DNA of 64,000 nt from Pseudanabaena sp. ABRG5-3 (GTDB taxonomy: Bacteria > Cyanobacteriota > Cyanobacteriia > Pseudanabaenales > Pseudanabaenaceae): the NCBI RefSeq assembly GCF_003967015.1, contig NZ_AP017560.1, positions 2,542,001 through 2,606,000 on the forward strand. Reading direction: 5' to 3'. The notes under the pieces are model-generated. The model did no database searches, had not been told where the DNA came from, and worked only from the letters and a program-made list of their open reading frames with translations. This document shows positions 51,523 to 60,792 of this stretch, one piece after another. Positions within the stretch are counted from its first letter, which is position 1. Each line of letters starts with the position of its first letter. The translations under genes and the position numbers were made by a program.

Positions 51523-54500
51523 ATGACCAAATACAACGAAGACACCCTCGTACAGCAAACCACCGCAGAATATCTGCGCGACGAGCTTGGCTGGGATGTC
51601 GTCTATGCTTATAACAACGAAACCTTTGGCAAAAATGGCACACTTGGCAGAGACAGCGATCGCGAAGTCATCCTCACCCGTTATCTATCCGCCAAACTCA
51701 CAGAATTTAACCCAAATCTCCCCGAAACTGCCTACCAAGACGCAATCAGGCAAATAGTCGAAACCAGCACCGCCCAAACTCTGCTCGCCACAAATCGCGA
51801 CAAATACAACCTCCTCAAAGATGGCGTACAGGTTACTTTTACTAATGCCAAGGGCGATCGCGAAAAACGCCGCCTCAAAATCTTTGACTTTGAGAATCCC
51901 ACTAACAACCATTTTTTAGCCGTCCGTGAACTCTGGGTCAAAGGAGAGCTTTATCATCGCCGAGCCGATCTTGTCGGGTTTGTAAATGGCATCCCCCTGC
52001 TATTTATGGAACTCAAAAACATCAATAAAGATATTCGTGCTGCCTACGAAGAAAATTTTTCTGACTATAAAGACACAATCCCACACCTATTTCACCACAA
52101 CGCTTTCATCGTTTTAGGCAATGGCATTGATGCGCGTATCGGTTCTCTATCCAGTCGCTTTGAGCATTTTCACGAATGGAAACGCCTAGAAGAAGAAGAC
52201 AAAGGCGTTGTCGATATGGAAACCTTACTTAAAGGGATCTGCACCAAAACCAACTTTCTCGATCTCTTCGAGAACTTCATCCTCTTTGACGACTCTTCTG
52301 GTAAAACCATTAAAATTGTTGCTCAAAACCATCAATATCTCGGTGTCAACAAAGCCGTTCAATCAGTACGCGATCGCCAAACCAGACAAGGCAAACTCGG
52401 CGTATTCTGGCATACCCAAGGCTCAGGCAAAAGCTACTCAATGGTATTCTTCACTCGCAAGATTCACCGCAAATTAGGCGCAAACTTTACCTTTGTCATC
52501 TGTAGCGATCGCGATGATCTCGATTCTCAAATTTACAAAACCTTTGCAGGATGCGGCGTAGTCAATAACGACAAAGATCCCTGTCGTGCTAGTAGTGGCG
52601 AACACCTCCAACAACTGCTCGGTTTACAAAAAAGCCATGTGTTCACCCTCATTCAGAAATTTAACAAACCAATTGGACAACAAGCCGATCAAGCCTATTC
52701 CCTCAGAGACGACATCATCGTCATTTCCGATGAAGCCCATCGTACCCAATATGGTTTGCTATCCCTAAATATGCGAAATGCCTTACCCAAGGCAAACTAT
52801 ATCGGTTTTACAGGTACACCCCTTTTCTCTGACGATGACATTACCCGTCGTGTGTTTGGCGGATATATTTCCACCTATGACTTTCAACGCGCCGTTGATG
52901 ACAAAGCCACTGTTCCCCTTTACTACGACACTCGCGGCGAAAAGCTCAAGGTCGAAACCACAGACTTGAATGAACGCATTGCCCAAAAAGTCGAAGAACT
53001 AGAAATAGATAACGTTGATGTTGAGCAAAAGCTACAAAAAGCTCTCAAACGCGATTATCACATCATCACTGCGGAAAAACGCCTAGACCAGATCGCCCGT
53101 GATTTTGTACAGCACTATGCCACAGCTTGGGAATCTGGCAAAGCTATGTTTATCTGCATAGACAAAATCACCTGTATCCGAATGCACCAACTGATTGATA
53201 AATACTGGCAGCAGTATATCCTCCAGTTAGAAAAAAATCTGAAGTCTGCACCTAGCGATCAAGATGAGAATTATCAAAGGCGACAGATTACATGGATGAA
53301 AGAAACCCAGAGCGCTGTCATCATCAGCGAAGAACAAGGCGAAATGGAAAAGTTCCGTAAATGGGGTTTGGATATCTTGCCCTATCGCAAATTAATCAAA
53401 GACGGGTTCGAGTTAGCTGATGGTCAAAGTCTCGATGTAGAATCCGCTTTTAAAAACGCCGATCATCCTTTCCGTATCGCCATTGTCTGTGCCATGTGGC
53501 TCACAGGGTTTGATGTCCCTAGCCTCTCGACCCTCTATCTCGACAAACCCTTAAAAGCACATACCCTCATGCAAGCGATCGCTAGGGCAAATCGTATCTA
53601 CGAAGGCAAAACTAACGGCTTAATTGTGGACTATTGCGGCATCCTCAAAAACCTCCGCGCTGCCCTCAAGGACTATGTAAAGGGACAGGACAAAAACGAA
53701 GATATCGACCCTACTAAGCCAGAGTCAGAACTACTAGAAAATCTCGCTGAATCCATTGATGCTGTAAAGGTATTTTTAAGCGATCGCTATGCTTCCCTTG
53801 ATGACATTATCGACAAGACTGGATTTGCTAAAAATGCAGCGATCGCCACAGCCAAAGAAGCTGCCAATGAAAACGACCAAACCCGCAAACGCCTAGAAAT
53901 AATGTGTCGGGATGTTTTGAATAAATTTAAAGCTTGTATCAATAGCCAAGGTGTCAATGCTTATCGCAAATACTATGACGCGATCAATATCCTCTATAAA
54001 AGCCTCGAATCCGATCGCGATCGCGTAGACATTACCGATATTCTGCGCCAACTTCAGCCCATTATTAATGATGCGATTAGCGTTCAAGTTAATGAAGAAC
54101 CTGATTCCAACACTATCTTCGATATCAGTGGTATTGATTTCGAGCGCCTCCGTGCCGAGTTTGTGCGTAGTTCCACCAAAAACACTACTGTCCAGAATCT
54201 AAAGCAATCCATTGAAAACCGCCTCAATCGTTTACTAAATCAAAATCCCCTGCGTACCGACCTCCAAAAGCATTACGAAGAAATCGTAGCCGAATATAAC
54301 AGTGAAAAAGATCGAGTCGCGATCGAGGTCACTTTTGCTGCTTTACTGGATTTTACGCAAACCCTTGATGCCGAACAAACCCGTGCCATGCGTGAAGGTC
54401 TAGATGAGGAATCCCTAGCAATCTATGATTTACTCCTCAAGCCCGATCTCAGTCCTAACGAAATTAAGCGCATCAAGCAAATCTCTGTTGAATTGCTAGC

Positions 54501-54726
54501 AACCCTCAAAGCGCAAGATCTCCAAGTCGATCGCTGGTGCGACAAAGAATCAACCCGCGATCGTGTCAAAAACAAGATTCACGACTTTCTCTACAGTGAT
54601 GATTCAGGATTGCCCGTAGACACGTACACCGATGATGATGTAAACGATAAAGCGATCGCTGTATTCCGCCATGTATTTCGAGCCTATCCCAAGCTACCAT
54701 CGCCAATATATGCCTATGCCGCTTAA
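51523..54726 (+). CDS. hsdR: Type I restriction endonuclease subunit HsdR
   Basis: The 1067-residue protein has the HsdR N-terminal nuclease domain with ELYHRRADLVGFVNGIPLLF then MELKN near 160 (D...ExK). The SF2 motor has Walker A HTQGSGKSYSM near 308, DEAH in ISDEAHRTQYG near 404, FTGTPLF near 428 and motif VI QAIARANR near 688. A helical C-terminal domain follows. It translocates DNA and cuts at a distance, with HsdM and HsdS. The frame is intact, so the system looks functional. It ends 42 bases from the convergent TPR gene. Confidence 0.93.
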   Translation: MTKYNEDTLVQQTTAEYLRDELGWDVVYAYNNETFGKNGTLGRDSDREVILTRYLSAKLTEFNPNLPETAYQDAIRQIVETSTAQTLLATNRDKYNLLKDGVQVTFTNAKGDREKRRLKIFDFENPTNNHFLAVRELWVKGELYHRRADLVGFVNGIPLLFMELKNINKDIRAAYEENFSDYKDTIPHLFHHNAFIVLGNGIDARIGSLSSRFEHFHEWKRLEEEDKGVVDMETLLKGICTKTNFLDLFENFILFDDSSGKTIKIVAQNHQYLGVNKAVQSVRDRQTRQGKLGVFWHTQGSGKSYSMVFFTRKIHRKLGANFTFVICSDRDDLDSQIYKTFAGCGVVNNDKDPCRASSGEHLQQLLGLQKSHVFTLIQKFNKPIGQQADQAYSLRDDIIVISDEAHRTQYGLLSLNMRNALPKANYIGFTGTPLFSDDDITRRVFGGYISTYDFQRAVDDKATVPLYYDTRGEKLKVETTDLNERIAQKVEELEIDNVDVEQKLQKALKRDYHIITAEKRLDQIARDFVQHYATAWESGKAMFICIDKITCIRMHQLIDKYWQQYILQLEKNLKSAPSDQDENYQRRQITWMKETQSAVIISEEQGEMEKFRKWGLDILPYRKLIKDGFELADGQSLDVESAFKNADHPFRIAIVCAMWLTGFDVPSLSTLYLDKPLKAHTLMQAIARANRIYEGKTNGLIVDYCGILKNLRAALKDYVKGQDKNEDIDPTKPESELLENLAESIDAVKVFLSDRYASLDDIIDKTGFAKNAAIATAKEAANENDQTRKRLEIMCRDVLNKFKACINSQGVNAYRKYYDAINILYKSLESDRDRVDITDILRQLQPIINDAISVQVNEEPDSNTIFDISGIDFERLRAEFVRSSTKNTTVQNLKQSIENRLNRLLNQNPLRTDLQKHYEEIVAEYNSEKDRVAIEVTFAALLDFTQTLDAEQTRAMREGLDEESLAIYDLLLKPDLSPNEIKRIKQISVELLATLKAQDLQVDRWCDKESTRDRVKNKIHDFLYSDDSGLPVDTYTDDDVNDKAIAVFRHVFRAYPKLPSPIYAYAA

Positions 54727-54768
54727 AGTTTATGCACTTTAAAATTTCTGATTCTCAAGGAGATAAAA

Positions 54769-57402
54769 TCACCATCCAAAAAACATTTTTCCGATAATAT
54801 TTATTACTTGTGACACAGGATCTCGACTTTTCTTCTTTTCTCTATTACGTCTATCTTCTTCGCGCTTTTGCTTTTCTTTTTCGTCTGCTTTTTTCTTTTT
54901 TTCTTGCTCAACACGTTTCTGCTCTTCAGCTTTTCTTTTTAGTTCTTGCTCAACACGTTTCTGCTCTTCGGCTTTTCTCTTTTTTTCTTGCTCAATACGC
55001 TTATTTCGTTCATCATCTAAAATTTCATTGACTTGGCTGAGTTCTATTCTCGCAGGTAATAGTAAAGGATTAAGATTTAGAGCTTCTTCGTAGCATGAGG
55101 CAGCATCTACATACATTTTCCGAAGGCTATATACTCTCGCCATGCCATACAAGATCTCAGGAGAATACGGATTTGTTTTGCAAGCTTTTGAGTAACAGGT
55201 AAAAATATTTTCATGGTCAGAAAATTGACAATATGCAGAATCTAAAATATGCCAAATATATCCTTTATTATCTAAATCAGTAGCTTTCTGTAAATCCTTC
55301 AAAGCTTCTTCATAGCGCTCCAGTTTGAATAAAGCAAATCCCTTATCAAGCAAGGCTATAACATTATCTGGCTGAATCTTTAATGCTTTATTGTAAATTG
55401 TAATAGCTTGTTTATAATCTTCATTCGCCATCGTAGCTTTAGCCTGAGAATAAAGGTCATTAACTTTTTCTTCGTCACTGCTGACAAGTGATTTAAAAGA
55501 GCTACGATGTCTGATTAACTCAAAGTTTGAATCAGTACGCGCCTTTGCTAAATATCTATCTGGGGATAGGGCGATCGCTTCTTTTAAATGCTCTACAGCT
55601 TTTTGTACTTTGTTCTGCAATGCGTAGCAACAAGCTATTTCATAGAGAGCTTCTGCATGGTCTGGCTGGAGCTTTAAGAATTTACCAAAACTTATAATTG
55701 CTTTGTCATATTCACCATATATCATTCTCTCCTGAGCCTGTTTATACAATTCATAGGCTTTCTCTTCATCACTAATGACAAGCGCTTTAAAAGATGGAGA
55801 GTCCCGAATTAGATCAAAGTCTGAATCGCTATGTGCTTTATTTATATAGACTTCTGGAGAAGCAGCGATCGCTATCTTTAGGTATTCAACTGCTTTTTTC
55901 ACCTTGCTCTGTAAAGCATAGCAGCAAGCAATTTCATAAGGCATATCAAAATCATTGCCACAAAGTCGAAACGCCTCTATATGACTGTCAATTGCATCAT
56001 TGTATCTATCTAAATTCCTTAAAATCAATCCTTTGTTATACCAAGCTTGATATAGTTTAGGATTTAATTTAAGAGCCGCATTAATAGAAAATAAGGCTTC
56101 TTCATACTTTTCACCTTCATTTAATCTAGATGCTTGATTATTTAATTTCCTGCTGCGCTGTATTTTATAATCTCTTATAGATTTAACTTTGTTTATCTTA
56201 TGTATTAAACATTGTCTGTGTTTATCTACCAGAAATATCCAATCTCTTTCGTTATACTTAATAGCAATATATACAGAATTATCATATGAGTATAATGCTT
56301 CTTCATATTTACACAGTTTCTCTAAAGCTTCACCTCTATATTTCCAAGCTACATAATCATTAGAGTCAATTTTTAAAGATTGATTATAGGCTTCGATTGC
56401 CTCTTCATATCTAGACATTTCAAATAGAGTTTCACCTATATCATTCCATATAATGTAATTGTTAGGATCGATTTGTACACATTGATTATAGGCTAGAATA
56501 GCTTCGTGATATCTATCGATAGAAAATAAGAGGTTACCCAGATTATAATTATAATCAATCTGACAGAAATTTGATGTAACTTCAAACTCTGTTTTGTACA
56601 ATCTAATTGCTTCTTCATATGAGTTTTGAGATTCTTTGTCATACTCTGGATAGCTGATTAGACTTTTGAAAGCATCTCCTTTATCGCGCAATATTTGGTA
56701 ATTATTAGGATTAATTTTTAATGCATTTTCATATGATTTAATAGCTTCTTCATAGCAACCTATATTAAGTAATATATTTCCTAGTTCGTGCCATATCTCA
56801 TATGTGTCAGGATTGATTTTTATGGCATTTTTATAGCACTCAATTGCCTTATCATAGTCTTCTTCGATTGTAAACTCATCTCCAAGTTCAACATAATAGC
56901 TAAATGTTTTTAGTTGATTAAAACTAATAAAGCTATTCTCCTTAGCTAAGCAATTAAAAAAGATATCAACTTTTTCTATAACCTTCAAAATAGTTAAATG
57001 TGATTCTTCTGCAATTTCAAATTTAATCAAAGTTAATTCATCTAACAAGCTCTCATTTTCTTGTTCATATTGAACTAAATACTCTCTATAAATTGATTCA
57101 TTATTATATTTCTTAACCCATTGCCAAATTTGTTGAACAGGATCAACATAAATCAACAAATGCTCGTATGTATATCCTGAAACAACCTCATAAATTTTAC
57201 AGCGCGTTGCAACATCAGGCATTTCACGAGTATCTAATGCATGGCATTTATAAACAACAAATCCACGTTTTTCTGCCTGAGAAGTAAGGCGATATTTTTG
57301 ATTGTTAACTGTCAACTCAATTTCATTGTTACTGGGATAATCCCACCCCAGTTCATCGACAAATAATGATGTAAAATCGAAGTCGTATAGGTAATTAAGC
57401 AT
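54769..57402 (-). CDS. TPR protein with an Eco57I-methylase-like N-terminal domain
   Basis: The 877-residue protein has three parts. Residues 1-165 (FDFTSLFVDELGWDYP, LTSQAEKRGFVVYKC, YEHLLIYVDPVQQIWQWV) resemble the front domain I know from Eco57I-like restriction-methylases found in phage-defence loci. The methylase that should follow is absent. Residues about 170-790 are a long series of TPR units (AIECYKNAIKINPDTYEIWHE type). Residues 800-870 are a K/E-rich charged stretch with repeats of EEQKRVEQE. The gene starts two bases after the SNF2 helicase stop, so both are one operon. It is AT-rich with few HIP1 sites. Function is unknown; a DNA-binding or nuclease role of the N-terminus is inference. 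Confidence 0.65.
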   Translation of the reverse strand: MLNYLYDFDFTSLFVDELGWDYPSNNEIELTVNNQKYRLTSQAEKRGFVVYKCHALDTREMPDVATRCKIYEVVSGYTYEHLLIYVDPVQQIWQWVKKYNNESIYREYLVQYEQENESLLDELTLIKFEIAEESHLTILKVIEKVDIFFNCLAKENSFISFNQLKTFSYYVELGDEFTIEEDYDKAIECYKNAIKINPDTYEIWHELGNILLNIGCYEEAIKSYENALKINPNNYQILRDKGDAFKSLISYPEYDKESQNSYEEAIRLYKTEFEVTSNFCQIDYNYNLGNLLFSIDRYHEAILAYNQCVQIDPNNYIIWNDIGETLFEMSRYEEAIEAYNQSLKIDSNDYVAWKYRGEALEKLCKYEEALYSYDNSVYIAIKYNERDWIFLVDKHRQCLIHKINKVKSIRDYKIQRSRKLNNQASRLNEGEKYEEALFSINAALKLNPKLYQAWYNKGLILRNLDRYNDAIDSHIEAFRLCGNDFDMPYEIACCYALQSKVKKAVEYLKIAIAASPEVYINKAHSDSDFDLIRDSPSFKALVISDEEKAYELYKQAQERMIYGEYDKAIISFGKFLKLQPDHAEALYEIACCYALQNKVQKAVEHLKEAIALSPDRYLAKARTDSNFELIRHRSSFKSLVSSDEEKVNDLYSQAKATMANEDYKQAITIYNKALKIQPDNVIALLDKGFALFKLERYEEALKDLQKATDLDNKGYIWHILDSAYCQFSDHENIFTCYSKACKTNPYSPEILYGMARVYSLRKMYVDAASCYEEALNLNPLLLPARIELSQVNEILDDERNKRIEQEKKRKAEEQKRVEQELKRKAEEQKRVEQEKKKKADEKEKQKREEDRRNREKKKSRDPVSQVINIIGKMFFGW

Positions 57403-57404
57403 AC

Positions 57405-60400
57405 TTACTCACCAATACCTAACGAACAGATAAGCTGTGGTTCTTGCTGTTCCGCTTCTTCTTTAGTTAAACATAGCTTATTCCCATCTCTATATAACTC
57501 AAGTACAACATCAACTAATCGGCGATCGCTAGTTAGCCTACTATTGAGCATAGAGTTTAGCCGCCTTTTCGCAACTTCACGTAATGGGTTATGGTAAATT
57601 TCATCGATCGCCCTCTGTAACTCCACCACCTCAAACTCATCTAGTTCTGTTTCATGATTTTGCAGATACCCTTTGATACGCTCGTAGGTGCGTAACCTAG
57701 CACCTCTAGCACTTCCTAACTGTCCTCCAGAATTTTGTTCCTCTTCAATGACTATTTGTGCTGCTTTTTTAACTAATTCATGATGATCGGGATGATCTAG
57801 AATTGCCTCTGTATCGGCATCACAAGCAATAGATCGAAAAATATTTGTCTGTGAATGATCTATTAATTCTCCCTCATAATTTACCTTTACTAAAGTATTA
57901 GTATTGTCACCAGTTTGGATGAGCGCAACAATCCCTGTATTTCCATCGCTATCAGTCTCTAGACTTGAATAAGCACAATTAGGTAGCTCTTTGATCTTCC
58001 TTCGTAAAGATGGATTGTTTTCAGTTGCATTTTTCCACACTTGATAAGCCTCAGAAGTTAGATCAACATCATTAACTTCCTCTTCATCAAGAATGCCAGA
58101 TTTTTCATGATACAGATTTTCCAAAATTTTTCTATCTTCTTGTTCTTCTTCTAAAAGCACTTCATCTTCAAAAAAATTTTCGTCTGTACCAATCACACTT
58201 CTATTTTCTTGCAGCCTCTTTCGCAGCCGTCCACGTAAATTGATAATCTGTTCTACGCCATCTGCTGGTAAGAATGAGTAACACAAAACCTTATCCGACT
58301 CTTGACCAATCCGATCAACTCGTCCTGCCCTTTGAATTAAGCGAACAATTGCCCAAGGCAGATCGTAATTAACAACAATTCGGCAATCTTGTAAATTCTG
58401 ACCCTCGCTTAATATGTCGGTACTGACTAAAATCCTTAATTCTGAAGTAACAGTTTTATTATTGCTTTTTGGACTAAACTGCCAAGCTAAATCCGTAGGA
58501 TCGGCAGTATTCCCAGTCACAGCAGCACTTCTGGCTAATCCTCTAGCCTGAATTTGCCTAATCAAAAAATTAACAGTATCAGCAAATTGAGAAAATATCA
58601 GAACTTTTTCAGTGCGATGCTTGACAGTAAGTAAGCGAAGCAGTTGCGCCAGTTTTCGATCTTCGGCATCTCGCCAAACTGGGCATAAATTGAGAATCTC
58701 CTCTAACTCTTCAACATCCTCACGTAGATCAGTTGCTAGGCTTGAATCAAATAGATCTGAGCGTATCCATTTAAATTTATTAGCAAATCCTGTTCTGTAC
58801 TGCTGATAAATCCTAGCGCTAAGATTTCTATAGTTGAGATCATTGATCAAATTTGTGCCAATCTCTACATCAGCATCTTCAATACTGGTATTCATACTTG
58901 TTGCATCCTGAGATCCTAATGGGATATCAAGATTGTTTTCTAGCGCGTATAAAAACACATTGTTACGGTGAATATGTCGCTTTATGGACAAAATAAAAGC
59001 TTCGCCAGAACTTTCTAAACGCTTAAAGAGATTAGTTCGACAAAACCCCTTTAAGCGTTTACCTGCTCTGGATAAGTCCTTGATAATTTCCTCTTCATCT
59101 GCATTTGGAGGAGGATTAGGAGAATCAGATATATAATTGGCTAAACCATAGCGAGGCAAATTCAAACTGTTAATTATCTCTACAACTTGATCAGAATAAA
59201 GTCTTGCATAGGGGTCAGTTGTTGGTCTGCCAATCTCGAAAGTGCAGGTTTTGGGAATGCGCTCAGGGAAGTAAACCCGCCTACCTTCTGACATCAAGTA
59301 TGCTCGCCCATCTCTATCTATTTCAGCGTAGTTCTCTTTGATAAACTTGCGGGTACGGCGCACCATATAAAGACGCATAAGCTCCTGCCAGTCCCTTGGG
59401 CTATTGCTTTTACTAAAAGCCTCAAAGGATGTGACAGCACACTGATGCTTTTTCATAAACTCAATCTCGCCGCCTATTTCCTTAAGCAATTGCTCTGGAC
59501 GTATACCAACAAGGTGATCTTCAGGAATAAATAAGCCTAATTGTGCTGATAGATCTAGAAAAGATTTGTTATAGGGAGTCGCTGATAGCAACATACACCT
59601 ACTATCAGTTTCTAGGATAAACTTTCTTAGAGCCTTATACCTTCTACCTTTGGGGTTGCGAAGATTCTGACTCTCATCAATAAGTACTAGTCGGAAACGA
59701 GGAGCGATCTCTTGCAGAGAATCTTCACTCACCTTACTCAAAGGCAAGATTTTTGCTGTCAAACCATAGTCATCGATATAGCCTTGCCACATTTTTTCTA
59801 ACTTTGGTGGACAAATAATCAAAGTGCTAATTCCTACATCATGCTGAAACATCCGAATTAACACCGCACCAACACGAGTTTTTCCCAGCCCGACTACATC
59901 CCCAACTAAAACACCTCTACGCTTTTGGATATACTTAGCAGCAATCTGGACAGCAGATTTTTGAAAATCAAACAGCCTATCCTTTAGGTCATGGGGAATG
60001 CGAAACTCAGATATACCTGCGATCGCATCTTGAGAAAGTTGATAGGCTACTTTTAGGTAAATGTGATAGGGAGAAATAGGCTCTGTTCTAGCCCAACTTG
60101 CTTCGATGATTTTTAAAATATCCTCAGAGAGATCTACACACCAGCGATCGCTCCAGCGTTCTTGAAATTGGCGATCATATTTCTCGTAAGCGATCGCCTC
60201 AAAGTTTTCCGACTCATCTTCGACCATCCCCAAAAAACTTAAATTGCTACCGAGAAATCCCCCAAGCGCCTTATATTCACTTTTCAGTAGGTAAAAGTTA
60301 TAACGGATCGGCGCAGGTAAATAGAGCTTTACTGCCAAACGTTTCGATTTAAGCTGCAAGCCTAGTTGATACAAACTCTTCTCATCATCAATACTTGGTA

Positions 60401-60719
60401 CACCTAGCGTTAACTGATGTCTAAAGCTATCAAGGACTTGAGTTTTAAGTGTATGAGCCGTGCGATTATCCAAACGGCGATCATTCCCCTTGATTGCATA
60501 TAAGGAACGCAATTCATCGTTTGGCGAAAGACTTTTGCCAACCAGCAAATTACAAGGCGCAGCAAAGTTTTTATTTAAACAAACAAGCCAATCACTGACA
60601 TTTTTCCAGCCCCGTAAATTTAGCTGAGTTAGGCAAAAATCCGCACTAATAGCTGATTTAAACAGTCTTTCTGCATTTCCCAACGCATTCACCCCACAAT
60701 GATATTTTAAAGATATCAC
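57405..60719 (-). CDS. SNF2-family helicase with degenerate PLD-like N-terminus
   Basis: The start is GTG 60719 after AGGAAAG. The 1104-residue protein has an N-terminal part (about 125-165: VKLYLP ... GGFLGSNLSFLGM) that resembles a phospholipase-D-like domain in which the HxK His is not present. The SF2 motor follows: Walker A VGDVVGLGKTRVGA near 272, DExx as LVLIDESQNLRN near 346, LLSATPYN near 378 and motif VI QRAGRVDRIGQ in the second half. Helicases of this group occur in DISARM-like and other defence loci. It is followed after two bases by the TPR protein and preceded by the primase on the same strand. Confidence 0.82.
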   Translation of the reverse strand: MISLKYHCGVNALGNAERLFKSAISADFCLTQLNLRGWKNVSDWLVCLNKNFAAPCNLLVGKSLSPNDELRSLYAIKGNDRRLDNRTAHTLKTQVLDSFRHQLTLGVPSIDDEKSLYQLGLQLKSKRLAVKLYLPAPIRYNFYLLKSEYKALGGFLGSNLSFLGMVEDESENFEAIAYEKYDRQFQERWSDRWCVDLSEDILKIIEASWARTEPISPYHIYLKVAYQLSQDAIAGISEFRIPHDLKDRLFDFQKSAVQIAAKYIQKRRGVLVGDVVGLGKTRVGAVLIRMFQHDVGISTLIICPPKLEKMWQGYIDDYGLTAKILPLSKVSEDSLQEIAPRFRLVLIDESQNLRNPKGRRYKALRKFILETDSRCMLLSATPYNKSFLDLSAQLGLFIPEDHLVGIRPEQLLKEIGGEIEFMKKHQCAVTSFEAFSKSNSPRDWQELMRLYMVRRTRKFIKENYAEIDRDGRAYLMSEGRRVYFPERIPKTCTFEIGRPTTDPYARLYSDQVVEIINSLNLPRYGLANYISDSPNPPPNADEEEIIKDLSRAGKRLKGFCRTNLFKRLESSGEAFILSIKRHIHRNNVFLYALENNLDIPLGSQDATSMNTSIEDADVEIGTNLINDLNYRNLSARIYQQYRTGFANKFKWIRSDLFDSSLATDLREDVEELEEILNLCPVWRDAEDRKLAQLLRLLTVKHRTEKVLIFSQFADTVNFLIRQIQARGLARSAAVTGNTADPTDLAWQFSPKSNNKTVTSELRILVSTDILSEGQNLQDCRIVVNYDLPWAIVRLIQRAGRVDRIGQESDKVLCYSFLPADGVEQIINLRGRLRKRLQENRSVIGTDENFFEDEVLLEEEQEDRKILENLYHEKSGILDEEEVNDVDLTSEAYQVWKNATENNPSLRRKIKELPNCAYSSLETDSDGNTGIVALIQTGDNTNTLVKVNYEGELIDHSQTNIFRSIACDADTEAILDHPDHHELVKKAAQIVIEEEQNSGGQLGSARGARLRTYERIKGYLQNHETELDEFEVVELQRAIDEIYHNPLREVAKRRLNSMLNSRLTSDRRLVDVVLELYRDGNKLCLTKEEAEQQEPQLICSLGIGE

Positions 60720-60792
60720 TTTTCTTTCCTATCGAGTGCGATCTCAAAATCATCTTAAAAAGTCTTAAAATATTTAGCTATTACAGCTAGAA

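Noticed and set aside
54810-55031. Plus-strand frame rich in F, S and L opposite the TPR tail
   Set aside because: It is the complement of the K/E-rich repeat codons of the TPR protein.
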